The notes under the pieces were generated by a model. That model was not told the origin of the DNA. It saw nothing but the letters and a program-made list of their open reading frames with translations, and did not search any database. Below are positions 16,793-24,429 of a stretch of 64,000 nt of DNA, piece by piece (the stretch's first letter is position 1; every line of letters starts with the position of its first letter). The position numbers were made by a program, and so were the translations under genes. Location: contig CAZKTU010000002.1 in NCBI GenBank assembly GCA_964555675.1, forward strand, positions 1 through 64,000, given 5' to 3'. The DNA comes from CAIWXH01 sp964555675 (GTDB lineage Bacteria > Chloroflexota > Chloroflexia > Chloroflexales > Chloroflexaceae).

Positions 16793-18454
16793 TCAGGCCT
16801 TCTTGCGCCGGCCCTTAGGCGCCGGCTCGGGCTTGCCGCTCGGCACCTCACCGGGGTCGTAGTTCGGCAGGTTACTGGCCGGGATGATCGCCAGCAGCGC
16901 GATCCCGGCCAGGGCCAGGAACGAGAGTCTGAGGGCCTGGAGCCGGGCCTGCTCGTTGATCCGCACCGCCTCGGCCACCTGCTCGGGCGTAGCCGAGGTT
17001 GCGCTGAGCGTCTGTTCGAGCTGGTCGTTGCTGACGAAGTCGATCGCGTCCAGGTTGACCTCCTGGATCAGCGGCGGCGGCAGGGCCGGGTTGTCCGCGA
17101 TGCTGCGGGTCACATTCTGGCTGAGGATGCCGATCGCCAGGGCCGCGATCACCGCCGTGCCGACTGCGGTCGAGAGGTTATTCACCGTCCCGCGCAGCGC
17201 GCCCACATCGCCGGCCAGCTCCTTGGGCGAGGCCGAGACCAGCACCGTGAAGACCAGGGTCAGCAGCGAGCCCTCGCCCAGGCCCAGGATGATCAAGCTC
17301 AGGATGACCATCGGCGTGCCCCAGTCGTTCGAGACCGTGAAGGAGAGCAGGGTCAGGCCGGCGGCCACCACGCAGAAGCCGATCCAGCCGATCTGCCGCG
17401 CCGAGAGCCGGCCGAACAGCCGCACGATGAAGGCCGTGCCGGTGAAGATCGCCAGCGAGTAGGGGATGACCGAGACCGCCGTCTGGAGCCCGCTGCGCCC
17501 CTGCACAATCTGGATGTAGAGCGGGATCAGGAAGTTCACCGCCGGGCCGAGGCCGCCGATGATCATCAGGCAGAAGGTCGCCGCGCGCTCTTTCGACGAG
17601 TCGAGCACCTCCAACGCAATCAGCGTCGGCTTGCCGGTCAGCTCGCGCATCTGCGACCAGCTGAAGAAGGCCTGGGCGAGGACGATCCCGATCACGATCA
17701 GGAACGGCGCCGGCGATAAGCCCAAGAGGTCGAAGGGTGCGCCGGGCCGCGCCAGCAGCAGCCCCCAACTGTTGAGAAAGTTGAAGCCGAAGCTGATCAG
17801 CATAATCGCGGCCGCCGCCAGGATCGCGCCCGGCCAGTCGATCCCGATCCCGCGCTGGCGCTCCACCGGCTTCAGCCGGAAGCTCAGCAGGAAGACCGCG
17901 ATCGCCAGGAAGACCAAAAGGCCGAAAGGCACGCGCCAGCTCAGCAAGCTACCGAGGGTGCCCACGATCAAAAAGGCCGCCACCCCGGCCGAGGCTTGCG
18001 CCGCGCCCAGCAGGCCAAGGGCCTGGGCCTGCTGCGAGCCCTTGTAGTGGGTGGCGATCAGCACGACCAGGCTCGGCACCACGATCGCCGCCGCCAGACC
18101 GGCCACGCCCTGCACCTGCACCAGCATGCTCGCGCTGGTGCTGAAGGCGATCCCGGCCATGGCCGCGCCAAAGAGCAGCACCCCGATCTGAAAGATCAGC
18201 CGGGAGCCTACAAGCTTGCCGATCTTTGCGCCGAGCATGACGAAGCCGGCGACGACCAGCGAGTAGACCACCAGCGCTGTGCTGACCGTCGAAGGGGTGG
18301 TGTTGAACTCCTCGACGATGTCGCCGATCGAGACCGGCAGCGCGCTGACGTTGAACGCCATCAGAATCTGGGCGAGGGCGATGACGATCATCGGCAACCA
18401 GGAGGCCTGAGCCTCGGCGCCAGCCCGGCCTGTTGCAACTGACTGTGTAGCCAT
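16793..18454 (-). CDS. MFS transporter, DHA2-like, 14 helices
   Basis: This 553-residue polytopic protein belongs to the DHA2-type MFS. The N-terminal half carries a LGAKIGKLVGSRLIFQIG loop, and the DHA2-type pair of extra central helices is present. A large extracytoplasmic loop (about residues 435-490) precedes the last helix, and the tail is basic. The start at 18454 (MATQSVATG) is preferred over an upstream start at 18529 because the extension runs through a GC-rich repeat and lacks hydrophobic structure. The ribosome site is weak (AGGGAA). It heads the five-gene peptide operon, so peptide or amino-acid export or exchange is possible, but the drug-exporter family is equally consistent. 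Confidence 0.88.
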   Translation of the reverse strand: MATQSVATGRAGAEAQASWLPMIVIALAQILMAFNVSALPVSIGDIVEEFNTTPSTVSTALVVYSLVVAGFVMLGAKIGKLVGSRLIFQIGVLLFGAAMAGIAFSTSASMLVQVQGVAGLAAAIVVPSLVVLIATHYKGSQQAQALGLLGAAQASAGVAAFLIVGTLGSLLSWRVPFGLLVFLAIAVFLLSFRLKPVERQRGIGIDWPGAILAAAAIMLISFGFNFLNSWGLLLARPGAPFDLLGLSPAPFLIVIGIVLAQAFFSWSQMRELTGKPTLIALEVLDSSKERAATFCLMIIGGLGPAVNFLIPLYIQIVQGRSGLQTAVSVIPYSLAIFTGTAFIVRLFGRLSARQIGWIGFCVVAAGLTLLSFTVSNDWGTPMVILSLIILGLGEGSLLTLVFTVLVSASPKELAGDVGALRGTVNNLSTAVGTAVIAALAIGILSQNVTRSIADNPALPPPLIQEVNLDAIDFVSNDQLEQTLSATSATPEQVAEAVRINEQARLQALRLSFLALAGIALLAIIPASNLPNYDPGEVPSGKPEPAPKGRRKKA

Positions 18455-18496
18455 GTGGGTTCCCTGTAAGGCGCGGGCCCCGAAGATGTGGGAGGG

Positions 18497-18562
18497 GTGC
18501 GGGGATGGCCTGGCCCTCCCCGCACACACCCTCGCTACCGGTTAGAGGAGCTCGGACGGAGT
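18497..18562. repeat. MITE/REP-like element fragment, copy C
   Basis: A perfect hairpin, GTGCGGGGA (18497-18505) with TCCCCGCAC (18517-18525), is followed by AGCTCGGACGGAGT at 18549-18562. The latter is the exact reverse complement of the left end of the element at 26722-26820. It abuts the DUF1269 stop codon. Confidence 0.6.
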
Positions 18563-18563
18563 C

Positions 18564-19052
18564 TTACGCCTCGCCGAAGTACTCGTTCAGCTTGGCCTCT
18601 TGCTCGTGCGACAGGTTGCTGGCGATCAGCTCGAACTGCTGCCCCTTGAAGGCCTCGAGCACCTTGTCGACCACCGCGCCGGTGCTCATCAGGAAGAGCG
18701 CCGAGCTGCCCGGGGTCACTTTGCCCTGCACCTCTTTGATGAACTTGTCGTCGATGCCGACGTCGGCGAACGAGCCGCTGAGCGCGCCCATGCCCGCGCC
18801 AATCGCCAGGCCGACGAAGGGGATGAAGAAGAGCAGGCCGAAGAGCATGCCCCAGAAGGCCCCGCTCAGGGCGCCGGCCCCGGCCAGGTTGTAGAGCTGG
18901 CGGGTCTTGGGCTTCTTCTTGCCCTCCTCCCAGATGACCGTCGCCGCGTCGAGGATGGTGATCAGCTTCTGCTTCTGGAGGCTCTCGAGAGTGCTCAGCA
19001 CTTCGTCGGCACCGCTGGTGGACGGAAACTTGAAGACGGTCAGGGTTGCCAT
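18564..19052 (-). CDS. DUF1269-family membrane-associated protein
   Basis: This 162-residue protein has the DUF1269 layout. An alpha/beta N-terminal domain (MATLTVFKFPSTSGADEVLSTL...) is followed by a glycine-rich hydrophobic hairpin at about residues 56-90 (GALSGAFWGMLFGLLFFIP, LAIGAGMGALSG). A C-terminal alpha/beta part follows (GSSALFLM, LIASNLSHEQEAKLNEYFG). The family is widespread, often stress-induced, and has no assigned reaction. It has its own near-consensus promoter at 19208-19237, which leaves a leader of about 150 nt. No operon partner is evident. Confidence 0.85.
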   Translation of the reverse strand: MATLTVFKFPSTSGADEVLSTLESLQKQKLITILDAATVIWEEGKKKPKTRQLYNLAGAGALSGAFWGMLFGLLFFIPFVGLAIGAGMGALSGSFADVGIDDKFIKEVQGKVTPGSSALFLMSTGAVVDKVLEAFKGQQFELIASNLSHEQEAKLNEYFGEA

Positions 19053-19207
19053 GGTCTCTCACTCCTTAGGCTAGGGGACACACGCCACAACCCCTGCGGG
19101 TGGCGCCCGCTGCGCGCGAAGCCGCTGCGACAAGGGTTTGGCCCCGCGCGCACGGCGTCACAGGGGTAGCTGTAGACTAACTGCTCTGGCTCTTGTTTGC
19201 ATCGCGC

Positions 19208-19237
19208 AATGTAGAGTATTTCGGGTGTCTCTGTCAA
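19208..19237 (-). promoter_or_regulatory. Promoter of the DUF1269 gene
   Basis: The minus strand has TTGACA (19232-19237), an 18-bp spacer and TACATT (19208-19213), a perfect -35 with a good -10. Confidence 0.7.
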
Positions 19238-19279
19238 ATCGCCCCATAGCACAAAATGTAGCAGCCTTGCCTCGCTCCC

Positions 19280-19308
19280 GTGACAGGCGGCCCGAATTGG
19301 CTTATACT
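19280..19308 (+). promoter_or_regulatory. Promoter of the second LuxR gene
   Basis: GTGACA (19280-19285), a 17-bp spacer and TATACT (19303-19308) form a good sigma-70 promoter about 190 bp before the GTG start codon. Confidence 0.65.
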
Positions 19309-19494
19309 AAAACTATCCCTTGCGCCAGTCAGCCAACTCCGCGCTTTCGCGCGAGACAATGTTCAGCCTCCTGGCGCGCCGGGCAGCCAGTGGCGGGGCG
19401 TCCGCTCTGCTACCCCTGCCGCGCTACCCCGCAGCCTGTGTGTGCGCTCTTGCGAACGCGCCGCCCCGTCCGAATCAACGGCAGGAGGCCTGAT

Positions 19495-22227
19495 GTGGCG
19501 GGAAATCCTCAGAGTTTGCTGGTACCGACGAAGCTGACGCCGCCGCAGACGCGGGCGAGCTGGGTGCGCCGCGAGCGGCTGCTGGCCCAGCTGGGCGCGC
19601 GAGGCGAGGCCCCGCTGACCCTGGTGGTGGCCCCGGCCGGCTTCGGCAAGTCGACCCTGGTGTCCCAGTGGCTGAGCGACCGGGCGGGGGCGGGGCGCGG
19701 CCTGGCCTGGCTGACCCTGGACGAGCACGACCAGGATGCGGGGCGCTTCCTGGCCTATGTGGCGGGGGCGGTCAGCCGGGCGGCGCCCGCGGCCCTGGAG
19801 ACCACCGCGCCCCTGCTGGCCGCGCCCGAGCCTCCGCCGCCTTATATCGTGCTGCAGGCCCTGCTGGTTGACCTGAGCGCCCTGGCCGAGGGCCTGACGC
19901 TGGTGCTCGACGACTACCACATGGTGCAGGCCGAGCCGGTGCACCAGGCGGTGGGCTATCTGCTGCGGCACCTGCCGCCGAGCTGCCGGCTGGTGCTGCT
20001 GAGCCGGAGCGACCCGCCGCTGCCCCTGGCGCGGCTGCGGGCAGAGGGGCAACTGGCCGAGGTGCGGGCGGCAGCGCTGCGCTTCACGCTCGAGGAGAGC
20101 GAGGCGCTGCTGGCGGGGCTGCTGGGCGGGCGGCCCGACGCCGCGCGCGTGAGCGCCCTGCACGAGCAGACCGAGGGCTGGGCCATCGCTCTGCAGCTCG
20201 CCGCCCTCGCCCAGCAGGAGACGCCGCTCAGCGAGCACGCCCGCGGCAGGGCGACGCGCCAGATCACCGAGTACCTGGCGGACGAGGTGTTCGACCAGCA
20301 GCCCGCGGCGCTCCAGCAGGCTCTGCTGGCCCTGGCGGTGCCCGAGCGCTTCTGCGCGGGGTTGTGCGCGGCGCTGCTGGGGACGCCGGGCGAACTGCCG
20401 CGGGCCGAGCGCCTGCTGGAGCAGCTGCTGCGGGCGAACCTGTTCCTGCTGGCCCTTGACGAGCAGGGCTACTGGTACCGTTTCCACCACCTGTTCCGCG
20501 ACATGCTGCTGCGGCGGCTGCGGCTGTCGGCGGGTCAGGCGGGTGTGGCCGAGCTGCAAGGGCGGGCGGCGCGCTGGCTTGAGGAGGCGGGGCTGGGCGA
20601 GGAGGCGGTGCGGCTCTATCTGGCCGCGGGCGACGAAGAGGCCGCCGGCGCCCTCGTCGAGCGCCAGCTGCTGCCCGAACTCGGCAGAGATGTCGCCAGT
20701 GCGCCGCCGGGCTACTGGCTGCGCCTGCTGCCCGCCGAGCTGATTAGTCGCCGCCCGGGCCTGGCCCTGATTGTGGCCCGCCTGACGCTCTTCAGCTTCG
20801 ACCTGGCCGATCTGCAGGCCAGCCTCGAGCAGGTCGAGCGGCTGCTCGCCGAGGCCGGCGCGGCCAGCGGCGCCCCGACCTGGCCCAGCTTCCAGGCCGA
20901 CCTCGCCGCGCTGCGGGTCGTCCTCTGCTGCTGGCAAGGTCGCTATGCCGAGACGGTCAGCCATATGCGCACCGCCCTGGCCCTCGGGCCTACCCGGGCG
21001 CTCACGGTCCAGGCCCTGCTGCAGCTCGGGCGCGCGTATGTCGGCAGCGGGGCCTACGCCGAGGGCGTGCGCATTATCGAGGCCGGTCAGCCTGAGATCG
21101 GCGCGGCCCTGGGCGATCAGCACGCGCTCTTCAAGTACAGCTGTCTGATCAGCATGCACCAGCTCGCCGGCGAACTCGCCGCCCAGGCCCGCGATGCGCG
21201 ACGCTTGGCCGACGAGGTGGTGGCCTGCTCCGGCGGCGACCTGTGGGTGGGCTACGCCGCCTCGAGCCTTGGCCTGGTCGCCTACGAGCGCTCGGATCTC
21301 GCGGCCGCCGCCGTCCACTTTGGGGCCCTGGTGAAGCGCAAGTATCGGGTGAGCTACCCGGGCTATCTGGGCGGCGTGATCGGGCTGGCCCTGGTCGCCA
21401 CGGCCCGCGGCGCCTTCGGCGAGGCCGAGGCCATGGTCGCCGAAGCGATGGCCTTCGCCGAAGAGGTCGGCGGGGCCTTTCTGCACCACCAGGCCCTGGG
21501 CTGCGCCGTGCGCCTGGCCCTGGCTCGCGGCGATGTGGCCCTCGCTGTGCGCTTCGCCGAGGCGATCGGGCGCGATATGCATCTGGGGTTCACCCTGGCC
21601 CTCGAGGCCCCGCGCCTGAGCCGGGCTCGCGCCCTGATCGCGGCCGGCGATCAGCCGAGCCTGACTATGGCCGAGACGCTGCTGGAGAGCTGTCTGACCG
21701 AGGTCGAGGCCCTGCATCACGTCCGCCTGTTAATCGCGGCCCTGGCGGTGCAGGCCCTGCTGCTCCAGGCCCAGGGCCGGCCGGCCGAGGCCCTGGCGGC
21801 CCTCGAGCGCTCTGTCTCTCTGGCCGCGCCGCGGGGCTTTGTGCGGACCTTCCTCGACCTGGGGCCGGCCCTCGCGCCGCTGCTGCGGGCCCTGGCCGCC
21901 CGTGGGGTGGATACGAGCCGCCTCGAAGCCGTGACCGACGCCGATGCGGCGCCGCCCCTTCAGGAGTTGGCCGTGGGCGCGCCGTTGCAGCCGCGCCTCG
22001 CTGCGCTGCTGACGCCGCGCGAGTACGAGATCCTGGGGCTGCTGGCCGAACGCTGGTCGGATAAAGAGATCGCCGAGCGGCTGGTGATCGCGCCCAACAC
22101 GGTGCGCAAGCACACCAGCACGATCTACGACAAGCTCGGGGTGCGCACGCGGCGCGAGGCCGTCGATGCGGCTCAGTCCCTCGGCCTTCTGCCTGGCCTG
22201 TCCGCGCCTGACCGCAGCCTGCGCTGA
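19495..22227 (+). CDS. MalT-like (LAL-type) LuxR-family transcriptional regulator
   Basis: This 910-residue regulator starts at GTG 19495, with AGGAGG 6 nt upstream. It opens with the usual LLVPTKLTPPQ...VRRERLL segment. Starts further upstream (19138) are rejected because they cross the promoter. Walker A VVAPAGFGKST is at about residues 44-54 and Walker B-like TLVLDDYH follows. A winged-helix and TPR-like helical region comes next. The LuxR helix-turn-helix is at about 839-900 (LTPREYEILGLLAERWSDKEIAERL...TVRKHTSTIYDKLGV). It is the same architecture as the 5.5-kb regulator but clearly a separate gene, not a recent copy. The ligand is unknown; the small protein downstream may be a target. 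Confidence 0.92.
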   Translation: MAGNPQSLLVPTKLTPPQTRASWVRRERLLAQLGARGEAPLTLVVAPAGFGKSTLVSQWLSDRAGAGRGLAWLTLDEHDQDAGRFLAYVAGAVSRAAPAALETTAPLLAAPEPPPPYIVLQALLVDLSALAEGLTLVLDDYHMVQAEPVHQAVGYLLRHLPPSCRLVLLSRSDPPLPLARLRAEGQLAEVRAAALRFTLEESEALLAGLLGGRPDAARVSALHEQTEGWAIALQLAALAQQETPLSEHARGRATRQITEYLADEVFDQQPAALQQALLALAVPERFCAGLCAALLGTPGELPRAERLLEQLLRANLFLLALDEQGYWYRFHHLFRDMLLRRLRLSAGQAGVAELQGRAARWLEEAGLGEEAVRLYLAAGDEEAAGALVERQLLPELGRDVASAPPGYWLRLLPAELISRRPGLALIVARLTLFSFDLADLQASLEQVERLLAEAGAASGAPTWPSFQADLAALRVVLCCWQGRYAETVSHMRTALALGPTRALTVQALLQLGRAYVGSGAYAEGVRIIEAGQPEIGAALGDQHALFKYSCLISMHQLAGELAAQARDARRLADEVVACSGGDLWVGYAASSLGLVAYERSDLAAAAVHFGALVKRKYRVSYPGYLGGVIGLALVATARGAFGEAEAMVAEAMAFAEEVGGAFLHHQALGCAVRLALARGDVALAVRFAEAIGRDMHLGFTLALEAPRLSRARALIAAGDQPSLTMAETLLESCLTEVEALHHVRLLIAALAVQALLLQAQGRPAEALAALERSVSLAAPRGFVRTFLDLGPALAPLLRALAARGVDTSRLEAVTDADAAPPLQELAVGAPLQPRLAALLTPREYEILGLLAERWSDKEIAERLVIAPNTVRKHTSTIYDKLGVRTRREAVDAAQSLGLLPGLSAPDRSLR

Positions 22228-22301
22228 GCGTTGATGCTCGCCGCAGCGGTAGAACATAGCCACAGTACTGCAAATTGTGTGATGCGCCACGCCGCCCGCC
22301 T

Positions 22302-22310
22302 TGCTAAAAT
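22302..22310 (+). promoter_or_regulatory. Extended -10 element before the small conserved protein
   Basis: TGCTAAAAT fits an extended -10 (TGnTAnnnT) 39 bp before the start at 22349. No good -35 is seen. Confidence 0.35.
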
Positions 22311-22348
22311 CGCTCGGAGGCGCCAGTGCCGAGCGTAAAGCTGCTCAC

Positions 22349-22651
22349 ATGGGGCGGAAGATGGTAGACAGAACGGGAGCGACACGGCCGTTGAACGGTG
22401 ACGGCGCGGGGTCCTATATCATTGTGGTCCAGGGCAAGCTCGAACAGCACTGGGAGCCTGAGCTTCGCATGCGGCTGTCCTGTGCCGAGACCGAGCAGGG
22501 GATCGTCAGCACCCTAACCGGCCAGCTCCCCGACCAGTCGGCACTCCTCGGCATCCTGAGCAGGCTGGCCATGTGGGGCTACCTGATTCTGAGCGTCAAC
22601 TGCGATTTTAGACGCGCTCAGGGCGAGACAAGCCTGTCTCAGCTGCCCTGA
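22349..22651 (+). CDS. Small conserved protein of unknown function
   Basis: This 100-residue soluble protein has a core of about 65 residues with the pattern YxIxVQGxLexxW ... TxLTGxLpDQsALlGILsRLxxxGyxiLSV. I recognise it from many uncharacterised 70-90 residue proteins in Chloroflexota and Actinomycetota, which have no known function. The basic tail after SVN looks disordered. ATG 22349 is chosen, and ATG 22361 is an alternative; neither has a strong ribosome site. It follows the MalT-like regulator on the same strand by 121 bp, with a possible promoter of its own. A regulatory or ligand-binding role would be guesswork. Confidence 0.65.
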   Translation: MGRKMVDRTGATRPLNGDGAGSYIIVVQGKLEQHWEPELRMRLSCAETEQGIVSTLTGQLPDQSALLGILSRLAMWGYLILSVNCDFRRAQGETSLSQLP

Positions 22652-22901
22652 GCCCACTGGCCCCTGCTTCGGTTCGCCTTGTAGCCCCGAGGGCTCACAT
22701 CGCTCGCGGCCCGACGGCACGAGGCCGCGGGCTTGGGCCGCGTTGGGGCGGGGTGCTGCTCGAATAGCTCAAGCGCCGCAAGGTAACGCCTTTTTGGATT
22801 GCCAGTATAGGCAGGCGAAATACTTCATTTTGTATGTCGTCGTAACGGTCTCGCCGCGTTACCCTTACGTCGTCGCCATGGGTTCTCTCATAAGGGGTGT
22901 T

Positions 22902-23597
22902 ATGCAAGCGGTACCTGAAATCCGTCTCGTCATTGTAGACGCTCAGGCTATCTTTCGGGCAGGCATCAGGCAGATCTGCTCGGGGTACGCCGACGTCACG
23001 GTGGCCGGCGAAGCGAGCCGGTGCGGAGACGCCCTCAGCCTCTGCGAGCGGCTCCGCCCCGACCTGCTGCTGATCGACGGCGCATTGCCGGGGGCCCTGA
23101 GCCTGATCGCCCAGCTGCGCGAGCACCAGCGCGCCATGAGCATCGTAATCCTGGTCGAGCGCCTCGACGAGGCGATGCTGCGCCGGGCCCTTCAGCTCGG
23201 CGTCCTCGGCTTCCTGCTCAAGCAGATCGAGGCCTTCGATCTGATCCAGGCTCTGCGCAGCGCCGCGGCCGGGCTGCTGACCCTGAGCGAAGAGGCGGCC
23301 AGCAGCGGCCTTGGCCGTGCGGATCAGCTCGAGGCCGAGCAGGACCAGCTCTCGGAGCGTGAGCAGGTGGTCCTGTCGCTGCTGCTGAATGGCCTCTCGA
23401 ACAAAGATATTGCCGGCAGGCTGCGGGTCAGCCGGGCGACGGTCAAGTTTCACCTGCGGAACATCTATAGCAAGCTCGGGGTCTGCTCGCGCACCGAGGC
23501 CCTCGCCGTTGTCTACGGACAGCGCCCGGCCTCGCTGCCGCGACCGGGCGAACTCTCCGAGCTGCAGCGTCGTCGCGCCCTCGCCGTGGCAGTGTAG
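22902..23597 (+). CDS. NarL/FixJ-family response regulator, atypical receiver
   Basis: This 231-residue protein has an N-terminal receiver domain (about 8-125) and a C-terminal LuxR helix-turn-helix (about 147-202, LSEREQVVLSLLLNGLSNKDIAGRL...TVKFHLRNIYSKLGV). The probable phosphoacceptor is Asp59 in LLLIDGALPG, and the conserved Lys is in GFLLKQI. The acidic pair that binds Mg, usually DD, is here IVDAQ, so only one aspartate remains and phosphorylation may be altered. AAGGGG precedes ATG 22902. The upstream frame to 22743 is non-coding in appearance. No histidine kinase lies beside it, so it is an orphan regulator. Confidence 0.88.
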   Translation: MQAVPEIRLVIVDAQAIFRAGIRQICSGYADVTVAGEASRCGDALSLCERLRPDLLLIDGALPGALSLIAQLREHQRAMSIVILVERLDEAMLRRALQLGVLGFLLKQIEAFDLIQALRSAAAGLLTLSEEAASSGLGRADQLEAEQDQLSEREQVVLSLLLNGLSNKDIAGRLRVSRATVKFHLRNIYSKLGVCSRTEALAVVYGQRPASLPRPGELSELQRRRALAVAV

Positions 23598-23627
23598 CGC
23601 GGGCGCCTTCGAAGGGGCAGGCAGATC

Positions 23628-24356
23628 ATGGCGGCACGCTCAACCTCACGGGCCAGGCTGCGTTCGGCCAATGGCCCTGGCCCCCTCGGGCAGTTGCTCG
23701 ACCCCATCGACCGCCTGTCCGTGACAATCTATAGTGTCCTGGTGATGCTCACCTTCACCCTGGCCTTCCGGATCTTCAAGCTGGGCGGCGACCCCAACCA
23801 GGTGATCTCGGACGAGTATATCAACGACCTGCTGGTCGCCTCTGTGGGCGCCACCCTGGCCTGGGGCCTGATCGACGCAGTGATGTACGTGCTGATGGAG
23901 GTGTTTCAGCGCGGCGAGCGCCATCGCTTGCTCGAGCAGATCCAGGCCGCCGAGAGCGAGCAAGAGGGCGTCGAGGTTCTGGCCGAAGAGCTGGACTATG
24001 TTCTCGAGCCGATCGCCGGCGACAACCAGCGCCAGACCCTCTATCGCACCGCCTTCAAGCAGCTGCGCGCGGGCCGGCCCAAGCCCGTGGGCGTGAGGGG
24101 CGAGGACTTCGCCGGGGCCCTCGGCTGTGTGCTGGTCTCGGTGCTCGCCGTGCTGCCCTCTCTGGCGCCGCTGCTCTTGCTGCGGGGCGACTACGCCCTC
24201 GCGATCAGGCTCTCGAACGTGGTCTCGTTTGTGGTACTCTTTGGCGCCGGCTATAGCTGGGGGAGGTATACCGGCGCAAGCCCCTGGAAGACCGGGCTGA
24301 TCCTGGTCCTCGTCGGTGCCCTGCTGGTTGCGATCGCCATTCCCCTGGGCGGATAG
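23628..24356 (+). CDS. VIT-like integral membrane protein
   Basis: This is a 242-residue membrane protein. A short basic N-terminus leads into DPIDRLSVTIYSVLVMLTFTLAFRIF, a first helix of the kind seen in uncharacterised VIT1/CCC1-related proteins. A second helix (WGLIDAVMYVLMEVF) follows, then a cytoplasmic helical loop of about 90 residues. Three C-terminal helices complete it, with a GYSWGRYTG turn. The VIT family moves iron or manganese, but the metal-binding loop of true CCC1 proteins is not obvious here, so transport is only a possibility. It begins 30 bp after the response regulator and may be co-transcribed with it. Confidence 0.55.
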   Translation: MAARSTSRARLRSANGPGPLGQLLDPIDRLSVTIYSVLVMLTFTLAFRIFKLGGDPNQVISDEYINDLLVASVGATLAWGLIDAVMYVLMEVFQRGERHRLLEQIQAAESEQEGVEVLAEELDYVLEPIAGDNQRQTLYRTAFKQLRAGRPKPVGVRGEDFAGALGCVLVSVLAVLPSLAPLLLLRGDYALAIRLSNVVSFVVLFGAGYSWGRYTGASPWKTGLILVLVGALLVAIAIPLGG

Positions 24357-24429
24357 TTCTCACCGTGTGATGCGCCGCGTACGCGAGCCAGGCGAGCGCA
24401 TAGTCCCGACCTAACGAAGGAGCAGACCC

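Larger units (their letters stand above)
19053..19494. other. Divergent regulatory region between DUF1269 and LuxR genes
   Basis: This 442-bp region holds two promoters pointing away from each other (minus at 19208-19237, plus at 19280-19308), leaving leaders of about 150 nt and 180 nt. The reading frame that continues upstream of the LuxR start through this region is Arg/Pro/Cys-rich and looks non-coding. Confidence 0.65.

Noticed and set aside
15308..17719. 803-codon plus-strand open frame over the peptidase and MFS genes
   Set aside because: It spans three well-supported minus-strand genes and their junctions and has the same biased composition as other shadows.
19138..19494. N-terminal extension of the second LuxR regulator from ATG 19138
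   Set aside because: The extension crosses two good promoters and has atypical composition; AGGAGG sits 6 nt before GTG 19495.
19363..21720. 785-codon minus-strand open frame inside the second LuxR gene
   Set aside because: Antisense shadow of a gene with a clear P-loop and helix-turn-helix; dominated by Gln, Arg and Gly.
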